From CAHJXF01 sp964657795 (GTDB lineage: Bacteria; Pseudomonadota; Gammaproteobacteria; Burkholderiales; Burkholderiaceae_D): 6,612 bases of DNA. The stretch is from positions 1 to 6,612 of the forward strand of contig CAZZWS010000225.1 of the NCBI GenBank assembly GCA_964657795.1, written 5' to 3'. Below, one piece after another: positions 1-4,501 of the stretch. Every line of letters begins with the position of its first letter. The first letter of the stretch is position 1. The translations under genes were made by a program, and so were the position numbers. The notes under the pieces were generated by a model, which was given only the letters and a program-made list of their open reading frames with translations, was not told where the DNA came from and did not search any database.

Positions 1-57
1 GTTGAAGACCGGAACTGTCGAGGCATCGAGAAGCAACTCGGACTGAAAGGACCGTAG
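1..57 (+). pseudogene. hicA: HicA toxin, C-terminal remnant (partial, frameshifted)
   Basis: Only the end of the gene lies in the window. Reading from base 1 to the TAG at 55-57 gives the tail RGIEKQLGLKGP, which resembles the end of HicA (YcfA-type) mRNA-interferase toxins, small double-stranded-RNA-binding-fold proteins that cleave mRNA. The residues expected just before it, LKTGTV, are instead read in the next frame from base 2. The two join only if one base is missing near position 19 (GTCGAGG where GTCCGAGG would keep frame). In the frame that gives LKTGTV, translation ends at the TGA at 44-46. A hicB-like gene follows after 2 bp, the usual hicA-hicB order. The frameshift call rests on about 18 residues and on family memory, and the body of the gene is outside the window. 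Confidence 0.55.
46..51 (+). promoter_or_regulatory. Ribosome binding site of the hicB remnant
   Basis: AAAGGA lies inside the last codons of the hicA tail, 8 bases before a GTG at 60-62. This spacing supports the GTG as the original hicB start and suggests that hicA and hicB were translationally coupled. Confidence 0.5.
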
Positions 58-59
58 CT

Positions 60-496
60 GTGGAATATCCCGTCGTTCTCGGGAAGCAACCGGAGGGTGG
101 CTTCGTCGTCACGTTTCCCGATGTGCCCGAGGCCATCACGCAAGGCGACGATGTCGCCGAGGCCTTGCAGTGCGCAGTGGACGCGCTGGAGACAGCGGTC
201 TCGTTCTATGTCGACGCGCGGAAGCTTTCGCCGGGCCAGCAAAGCTAAACAGCAATGCTAAACGCGGTCAACGGATGGTGCGACCGTCCGCGCTCGAAGC
301 AGCGAAGCTCGGCGTCTATCGAGCCATGACCGAACAAGGTATCCGCAACGCGGAATTGGTCCGTCGTCCCGGTTGGCATACTCGGCAGGTCGACCGCTTG
401 TTCGATCTCAAGCATGCTTCCCGACTCGACCGACTCGAAGCCGCGGCGCATGCGCTCGGACGACAACTCGACGTCGGCGTCGCCGTGGCGCGTTGA
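60..496 (+). pseudogene. hicB: HicB antitoxin, frameshifted remnant
   Basis: HicB antitoxins bind and neutralise HicA and repress their own operon. The first part, from GTG at 60, is the HicB-like domain: MEYPVVL opening, FVVTFPDVPEAITQGD core, then DALETAVSFYVDARKL. It stops at TAA 246-248 after 62 residues. The second part is in another frame (about 251-493, TGA 494-496). It carries KRGQRMVRPSALEAAKL and a helix-turn-helix-like end (AELVRR.GWH..QVDRLFDLKHASRLD..EAA..ALGRQL), as in the long HicB proteins with a C-terminal DNA-binding domain. Joining the parts gives about 140 residues, a normal length. The break coincides with a 13-bp tandem duplication at 237-262 and a GGG run at 233-235. 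Removing one repeat unit and one G restores an open frame reading KLSPASNAKRGQRMV. A proline codon at 368-370 (RRPGWH), where I would expect leucine, may be further damage. The gene is very probably inactive. Separate translation of the two halves cannot be excluded. Confidence 0.8.
237..262 (+). repeat. 13-bp near-perfect tandem duplication at the hicB break
   Basis: CAGCAAAGCTAAA (237-249) is followed directly by CAGCAATGCTAAA (250-262), identical at 12 of 13 positions. Thirteen is not a multiple of three, so the duplication shifts frame, and each unit contains TAA, the first of which ends the N-terminal hicB frame. The stretch is AT-richer than its surroundings. Replication slippage is the simplest explanation. 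One extra base beyond the duplication is still needed to explain the total frame change. Confidence 0.85.
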
Positions 497-523
497 CCCG
501 ACCGCGTCGTGGACCCGTGCTCG

Positions 524-1342
524 CTATCCGACGACCCGCACAGAAATATCGGGCAACCCGTCGATGTGGCCCACCATCAATTCCCCAGGCACCACCGGCC
601 CGACGTTCTCCGGCGTCCCCGAGAAGATCAGGTCGCCTGGCAGCAACTCGAACGCGCGCGACAGGTTGGCGATCTGTTCGGCCACGCTCCACGTCATCTG
701 CGACAGATCGGCGCTCTGCCTGACCACCCCGTTGACCTTGAGAACGATCGCACCCTTCATCAGATGCCCGATTTCGGCCGCCGGATGGATGGGACCGATC
801 GGCGCCGCGTGGTCGAAGCTCTTGCCGATCTCCCACGGCTTGCCTTCCTTCTTCATCTCGTTCTGCAGGTCGCGTCGCGTCATGTCGAGGCCGACCGCGT
901 AGCCGTACACATGCTCCAGCGCGTGCTCGGGCCGGATGTCGCGTCCGCCGATCTGGATCGCGGCCACCAGCTCGAGTTCGTAGTGGTAGTTCTTCGTCAG
1001 CGTCGGATAACGATGATCGATGGTCTTGCCGATCGGCACGATCTGCATCGCGTCCGATGGTTTCTGGAAGAAGAACGGCGGCTCGCGCGTCGGGTCGGAA
1101 CCCATCTCGCGCGCATGGGCCGCGTAGTTGCGGCCGATGCAGTAGATGCGGCGCACCGGGAACACCACCGTCGAGCCCGCGATCGGCACGTACGGTCGCG
1201 GCACGTCGAACAGCACGTTGTCGTCCGTGGCACGGACCTTCGGGGTTTCGCGCCCGGTGATATTCGAAGCGCAGGCGGCGAGCGTGCTCGCGGCGAGCGC
1301 GGCGCCTGCCTGCAGCGCGCTGCGGCGGTCTGTCCGTTTCAT
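524..1342 (-). CDS. Fumarylacetoacetate hydrolase family protein with predicted Tat/lipoprotein signal
   Basis: A 272-residue protein. Residues about 60-272 match the FAH fold (FAHD1/HpcE-type hydrolases, isomerases and decarboxylases acting on acylpyruvates or ring-cleavage products). Visible motifs are RIYCIGRNYAAHAREMG (65-81), PPFFFQKPSDA (88-98), the metal-binding E-x-E at E122/E124, the third metal ligand D153 in GLDMTRRDLQ, GKSFD (173-177), and the C-terminal GDLIFSGTPENVGPV (236-250). The substrate cannot be told. The N-terminus is unusual: RR at 6-7, a hydrophobic Ala-rich stretch 11-23, then the lipobox LAAC with Cys24, and alanine at +2, which would favour outer-membrane sorting under the Lol rule. 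This predicts a Tat-exported lipoprotein, whereas most family members are cytoplasmic. The start is set by AAGGAG (minus strand, 1347-1353). The frame stays open far upstream, but that only reflects high GC. It lies 17 bp downstream of gloA and probably shares its transcript. Confidence 0.88.
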   Translation of the reverse strand: MKRTDRRSALQAGAALAASTLAACASNITGRETPKVRATDDNVLFDVPRPYVPIAGSTVVFPVRRIYCIGRNYAAHAREMGSDPTREPPFFFQKPSDAMQIVPIGKTIDHRYPTLTKNYHYELELVAAIQIGGRDIRPEHALEHVYGYAVGLDMTRRDLQNEMKKEGKPWEIGKSFDHAAPIGPIHPAAEIGHLMKGAIVLKVNGVVRQSADLSQMTWSVAEQIANLSRAFELLPGDLIFSGTPENVGPVVPGELMVGHIDGLPDISVRVVG

Positions 1343-1346
1343 GGCG

Positions 1347-1353
1347 TCTCCTT
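1347..1353 (-). promoter_or_regulatory. Ribosome binding site of the FAH-family gene
   Basis: The minus strand reads AAGGAGA just upstream of the ATG at 1340-1342, a near-consensus Shine-Dalgarno in the 17-bp gap after gloA. It decides the start and therefore confirms that the signal-like N-terminus is translated. Confidence 0.75.
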
Positions 1354-1359
1354 CGTCGA

Positions 1360-1740
1360 TCAGCGTTCGATCAGTTCGATCTTGTAGCCATCGGGGTCCT
1401 CGACGAACGCGATGACCGTGCTGCCCCCCTTGACCGGCCCCGCGTCGCGCGTGACCTTGCCGCCGGCTTCTCGGATGCGGTCGCAGGCTTCCCGCGCGCT
1501 CGGCACCTGCACGGCGATATGGCCGTAGGCGGAGCCGAGTTCGTAACGATCGACGCCGTAGTTGTAGGTCAGTTCGAGCTCGGCCTGATCGGGGTTGCTC
1601 TCGAAGCCGAGGAACGCGAGCGAGTAGTTGTTGGACGGGTTGTCGCGCTGGCGCAGCAGCTTCATGCCCATCACGTCGGTATAGAAATCGATGGACCGTT
1701 GCAGGTCGCCGACGCGCAGCATCGTGTGGAGGAATCGCAT
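1360..1740 (-). CDS. gloA: Lactoylglutathione lyase (glyoxalase I)
   Basis: GloA converts the hemithioacetal of methylglyoxal and glutathione to S-D-lactoylglutathione, the first step of cytosolic methylglyoxal detoxification. The 126-residue protein is full length (E. coli GloA is 135) and has two VOC-fold modules. The four metal ligands known from E. coli are all present at the same positions: H5, E56 (in ELELTYN), H74 (in AYGHIAV) and E122 (in GYKIELIE). The signatures GPVKGGSTVIAFVEDPDGYKI (101-121) and YELGSAYGHIA are nearly identical to the nickel-dependent short bacterial type. The start MRFLHTMLRV is the normal family start, although no clear Shine-Dalgarno precedes it. It is the first gene of a two-gene unit with the FAH-family gene and is transcribed divergently from the MmcQ-like gene. 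Identification is secure. Confidence 0.97.
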   Translation of the reverse strand: MRFLHTMLRVGDLQRSIDFYTDVMGMKLLRQRDNPSNNYSLAFLGFESNPDQAELELTYNYGVDRYELGSAYGHIAVQVPSAREACDRIREAGGKVTRDAGPVKGGSTVIAFVEDPDGYKIELIER

Positions 1741-1870
1741 GATGGTTCGGTGAGTGGGTGATGGGACGAACGAAGGCCGAAGGATAGGCGATGTCTGGCG
1801 CGTCGCACGATCCGGTGTCAGGATAAGCGGCCGCCGCAGGTCGTCCGCAATCGCTCGTGGATCGTCTCCG
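1741..1870. other. Divergent intergenic spacer between gloA and the MmcQ-like gene
   Basis: This 130-bp spacer separates two gene starts pointing outward, so it should hold the promoters for both. I see no strong consensus promoter, long inverted repeat or riboswitch. The best minus-strand candidate is listed separately. Neither flanking start has a good Shine-Dalgarno, so leaderless or weakly initiated translation is possible. Confidence 0.6.
1821..1850 (-). promoter_or_regulatory. Weak candidate sigma70-type promoter for gloA
   Basis: On the minus strand, TTGCGG (plus coordinates 1845-1850) and TTATCC (1821-1826) are separated by 18 bases, about 80 bp upstream of the gloA start. Each hexamer matches the consensus only partly. 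In GC-rich DNA such a pair can easily arise by chance, so this is tentative. Confidence 0.2.
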
Positions 1871-2203
1871 ATGAAGATCGCCGCCATTCGTCGTCACGCG
1901 CTGTCGCTGCCCCGCGCCACCGAGGAACCGCACTTCCATTACGCCTCGTTCCGCGTGGCCGGCAAGATCTTCGTGACCGTGCCGCCCGACGAAGAACACA
2001 TCCACGTCTTCGTCGGCGAAGACGAGCGCGCCGCGGCCCTCGCGTTGCACGCGGCGTTCGTCGAACCGTTGACCTGGGGGGCCAAGGTGGTCGGCTTGCG
2101 CATTGCGCTCGCCAACGCGGATGCCCTGATCGTCAAGCGCCTGATCGACGCTTCCCATGCCGCGAGGGCGCCCAAGTCCGTGCGAGCCCGCCCGAAAACG
2201 TAG
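1871..2203 (+). CDS. MmcQ/YjbR family protein
   Basis: A 110-residue protein of the MmcQ/YjbR family (double-wing, CyaY-like fold). The family is sometimes labelled DNA-binding, but its role is not established. The family pattern is clear: the opening IRRHALSLPRATEE (6-19), the segment FRVAGKIFVTV (27-37), and the C-terminal WGAKVVGLRIAL (69-80) followed by LIVKRLIDASHAARAPKSV (86-104). The ATG at 1871 is chosen because family members begin close to this LSLP.A motif. Upstream in-frame starts would add Arg-rich sequence unlike the family, and no good Shine-Dalgarno helps the choice. It stands alone on the + strand between two minus-strand units, and its stop is 3 bp from the convergent stop of the metallopeptidase gene. 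A small basic tail (RARPKT) ends it. Family assignment is good, function unknown. Confidence 0.9.
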   Translation: MKIAAIRRHALSLPRATEEPHFHYASFRVAGKIFVTVPPDEEHIHVFVGEDERAAALALHAAFVEPLTWGAKVVGLRIALANADALIVKRLIDASHAARAPKSVRARPKT

Positions 2204-2206
2204 CCC

Positions 2207-3145
2207 TCACAACGTCGGCATCAGCTCCGGCGGCGGATGCTTGACGTGCTCGCGCGCGGTCTCGTAATCGGGCAACAGCTCGGCGACCGTGGCCCAGAAG
2301 CGCGGCCCGTGGTTCATCTCCTTCAGGTGCGCGAGTTCGTGCGCGACCACGTAGTCGATCGACGACAGCGGGAAATGGATCAGCCGCCAGTTCAGCAGGA
2401 TGCGGCCGTCCGCGCTGCAACTGCCCCAGCGCGTCTTCGCCGACGAGAGGCGCAGCACGCGATGCGCCGTGCCGAGTCGTGCCTCGTAGAACGCGAGGCG
2501 CTCGCGGAAGATCAGTCGCGCCTGGTCCTGCAGCCACGATTCGACGCGATCCCTGATCTGCGCACGCGACGGCTCGGGCGGCAGCGACAACGTCAGCACG
2601 CGGGTCTCGCGATCGAACGCCGTGCGGGAAATTGCACGTGCCGCGGGACCTGAAACCCGCCGGTCGTGCGACGCGATGGCGAGCGTCATCGGTGCGCCCA
2701 GATACGGCAGCGTGCCGCCGTCCTCCCAACGCACGTGCGGGATGGCCGCGTGATGGCGCTGCATGTCGGCCAGCTTCGTCAGCACCCACTGCTCGCGTTC
2801 GCGGATCGCGTCCTCGACCTGGCCCATGCCGACCCAGCGTGGCGCCGAGACGGTCAGGCCTCTCGCCGTGATCGACAGTCCGATGGTCTTGCGTCGCGCG
2901 CGACGGAACGCGTAGTCGAGCACGCGTCCGTCGAGCTGGATGCGGCGTTGCCGCGGATCGGCGAGGGTCGTTATCGGGGGTTCGGCCGCCGGGACCGCGT
3001 CGCGCGCCGTGCGACCGCGCGCATCGGTCCGCACGCCGCCGGGGACCGCACCGGTCCCGAAGAACGGCAGCTCGAATTGCCGGACGAGCCCGGCGAGAGC
3101 GGCACCGAAAACACCGCGCTCAGGTCGCGACTTGGCTCGCGTCAT
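2207..3145 (-). CDS. YgjP-type (DUF45, SprT-like) zinc metallopeptidase
   Basis: A 312-residue protein of the DUF45/YgjP family (M48/SprT-like metallopeptidases). The zinc site is complete: HELAH at 269-273 gives H269, E270 and H273, and NHGPRFW at 278-284 supplies the probable third ligand H279. Upstream lie KTRWGSCS (237-244), the stretch ILLNWRLIHFPLSSIDYVVAHE (249-270) and RRARRKTIGLSI (81-92), all typical. Physiological substrates are unknown. Residues 1-60 are an arginine- and alanine-rich, probably disordered extension containing a short QFELPFF patch. Longer betaproteobacterial members have something similar, so the ATG at 3145 is kept. There is no signal peptide or membrane segment, so it is predicted to be cytoplasmic. 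The start overlaps the end of the acyltransferase gene by 26 bp, with AGGA at 3154-3157 inside that gene, suggesting translational coupling. It is the last gene of the operon. Confidence 0.9.
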   Translation of the reverse strand: MTRAKSRPERGVFGAALAGLVRQFELPFFGTGAVPGGVRTDARGRTARDAVPAAEPPITTLADPRQRRIQLDGRVLDYAFRRARRKTIGLSITARGLTVSAPRWVGMGQVEDAIREREQWVLTKLADMQRHHAAIPHVRWEDGGTLPYLGAPMTLAIASHDRRVSGPAARAISRTAFDRETRVLTLSLPPEPSRAQIRDRVESWLQDQARLIFRERLAFYEARLGTAHRVLRLSSAKTRWGSCSADGRILLNWRLIHFPLSSIDYVVAHELAHLKEMNHGPRFWATVAELLPDYETAREHVKHPPPELMPTL

Positions 3146-3890
3146 CGTCCACGTCCTGCTTCGTGCCCTCTTGATACCGTTCCGGATTCAGCCGTCGCAT
3201 CTCGCCTTCGATCCATCCTTCGACTTCGTTCATCAACGTGTCCGAGGTCTTGCCGGTCGACGCGATCGGCGGGCCGATCGACACCGTGATCATGCCGGGC
3301 TTCTTGACGAAGCTGTTGCGCGGCCAGCACTCGCCCGCATTGTGCGCGATCGGCACGACCGGCACGGCGAGCCGCGTCGCCAGGCGCGTCCCGCCCTGCT
3401 TGTACGTGCCCTTGCGCCCTGCCGGTACGCGCGTGCCTTCGGGAAACATGATGATCCAGCGTCCCTCCTCGAGCCGGCGCGAGCCCTGCGACACGACCGA
3501 CTCGAACGCGTTGCGCCCTTCGTTGCGATCGATGTGGATCATCTTCAGCGACGCGAGGCCCCAGCCGAAGAACGGCACCCAGTGCAGCTCGCGCTTGTAG
3601 ACGAAGCACACCTCCCGCGGCATGTGGCTGACGATGAACATCGTTTCCCAGGCGGACTGATGCTTCGACAGCAGGATGCACGGGCCATCGGGCAGATGCT
3701 CGAAACCCTTCACCTCCCAGCGGACGCCGCAGATCACCTTCGCCGCCCACACCACGATGCGCGGCCATTGCGTGACGATCGCGTAACGCCAGTGCAGCGG
3801 CAACGGCAGCATGACGATCGAGAAGAACGCGTACGGGATCACCGTCGCGAGCTGGAACAGGAAGAGAAGGAAAGAGCGCAACGCGGCCAT
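3120..3890 (-). CDS. plsC: 1-acyl-sn-glycerol-3-phosphate acyltransferase (PlsC-like)
   Basis: A 256-residue membrane acyltransferase of the LPLAT/PlsC family, expected to acylate lysophosphatidic acid to phosphatidic acid at the inner membrane in phospholipid synthesis. Two N-terminal hydrophobic segments are visible, about residues 6-30 and 44-54. Motif I is SKHQSAWET (75-83), with catalytic H77 and Glu82 where the classical HX4D motif has Asp. Motif II lies around YKRELHWVPFFGW (98-110), motif III is FPEGTR (149-154), and motif IV is VPVVPIAHNAG (176-186). The start MAALRSFLLFLFQ gives the normal family N-terminus; an upstream in-frame ATG at 4040 would overrun gmhB by over 110 bp. No good Shine-Dalgarno is seen, so translation may depend on gmhB, which ends 37 bp upstream. 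Genomes can carry several paralogues, and substrate preference (lysophosphatidate or another lyso-lipid) cannot be read here. Confidence 0.92.
   Translation of the reverse strand: MAALRSFLLFLFQLATVIPYAFFSIVMLPLPLHWRYAIVTQWPRIVVWAAKVICGVRWEVKGFEHLPDGPCILLSKHQSAWETMFIVSHMPREVCFVYKRELHWVPFFGWGLASLKMIHIDRNEGRNAFESVVSQGSRRLEEGRWIIMFPEGTRVPAGRKGTYKQGGTRLATRLAVPVVPIAHNAGECWPRNSFVKKPGMITVSIGPPIASTGKTSDTLMNEVEGWIEGEMRRLNPERYQEGTKQDVDDDASQVAT
3154..3157 (-). promoter_or_regulatory. Ribosome binding site of the YgjP-type gene, inside the acyltransferase gene
   Basis: The minus strand reads AGGA 8 bases before the ATG at 3143-3145. It sits within the last codons of the preceding gene, which fits coupled translation and supports the long N-terminus. 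Confidence 0.5.
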
Positions 3891-3927
3891 GGTGGCTAGG
3901 CTTGCAGGGAGTCGGGACCGGACGCCA

Positions 3928-4485
3928 TCAGCCGCGTTTCCTTCGCGTGGGCTGGTCGACCAGATGCCGCGCGGCCGCGGCGAGATCGTCGAATACCAGC
4001 GTGCCTTCGGGCAGGTTGCCGCGCGCCATCGTGGCTTCACCCTTGCCGGTCTTGACCAGGATCGTCGGGCAGCCGGCCGCGGCGCCGGCCTCGAGGTCGC
4101 GATGCGAGTCCCCGATCATGGGAGCTTCCGACATCGGCACGCCGAAGCGTTCGGCGATGCGGATGAAGAGGCCGGGCCTGGGCTTGCGACAATCGCACGC
4201 GTCTTCCGGCAGATGCGGACAGAAGAACACCGCGTCGACGCGGCCTCCGACGCTCGCGAGCGCCTTGTGCATCTTGGCGTGCATCGCGTTCAGCGCGTGC
4301 ATGTCGAACAGCCCGCGGCCGATGCCGGACTGGTTGGTCGCGACGGCCACGCGCCAGCCGTTCTGGTTGAGCGACGCGATCGCCTGCAGGCTGCCCGGCA
4401 AGGGCGTCCACTCTTCCGGCGACTTGATGTACTGATCGCTGTCGTGGTTGATGACGCCATCGCGGTCGAGGATGACGAGCTTCAT
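3928..4485 (-). CDS. gmhB: D-glycero-D-manno-heptose 1,7-bisphosphate 7-phosphatase
   Basis: GmhB removes the 7-phosphate of heptose bisphosphate in the cytoplasm, on the way to ADP-heptose for the LPS inner core. The 185-residue length is normal (E. coli 191). HAD motifs are complete: the nucleophile and acid/base pair D7 and D9 in LDRDGVIN, ATNQSG (49-54), K101 in CRKPRPG, and GDSHRDLEAG (125-134). The structural zinc site is C89, H91, C97 and C99 (CPHLPEDACDC), with a shorter loop than in E. coli. The start follows glyS by 16 bp and has only a weak Shine-Dalgarno, consistent with coupling to glyS. Histidinol-phosphatase-type relatives share the fold, but the zinc loop and the MKLVILDRDGVIN opening favour GmhB. 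Anomer preference cannot be judged. Confidence 0.95.
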   Translation of the reverse strand: MKLVILDRDGVINHDSDQYIKSPEEWTPLPGSLQAIASLNQNGWRVAVATNQSGIGRGLFDMHALNAMHAKMHKALASVGGRVDAVFFCPHLPEDACDCRKPRPGLFIRIAERFGVPMSEAPMIGDSHRDLEAGAAAGCPTILVKTGKGEATMARGNLPEGTLVFDDLAAAARHLVDQPTRRKRG

Positions 4486-4501
4486 GTCAGGGTATGCATG
4501 T

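Noticed and set aside
60..248. A complete short stand-alone HicB-like protein of 62 residues.
   Set aside because: The missing C-terminal DNA-binding half follows at once in another frame, with a duplication at the junction, so a broken gene explains the data better.
497..540. Possible terminator between the hicB remnant and the FAH-family gene (GTCGT at 506-510 pairing with ACGAC at 531-535).
   Set aside because: Only a 5-bp stem with a 20-base loop and no T-run, too weak to call.
509..1387. Long + strand open frame (292 codons) opposite the FAH-family gene.
   Set aside because: It has the His/Arg/Asp-rich composition of an antisense shadow in GC-rich DNA, no family motif, and lies opposite a gene with a complete active site.
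1754..1870. Earlier in-frame start for the MmcQ-like gene at 1754.
   Set aside because: The added residues are Arg/Gly-rich without family similarity, while the ATG at 1871 gives the normal N-terminus.
1343..2158. The FAH frame stays open upstream through gloA to about 2158, suggesting a 544-residue fusion.
   Set aside because: The upstream part has no recognisable domain, is the out-of-frame shadow of gloA and the MmcQ-like gene, and a strong ribosome binding site marks the start at 1342.
2940..3899. Long + strand open frame (319 codons) opposite the peptidase and acyltransferase genes.
   Set aside because: Arg/His-rich shadow with no motif. It spans two real genes with intact motifs on the other strand.
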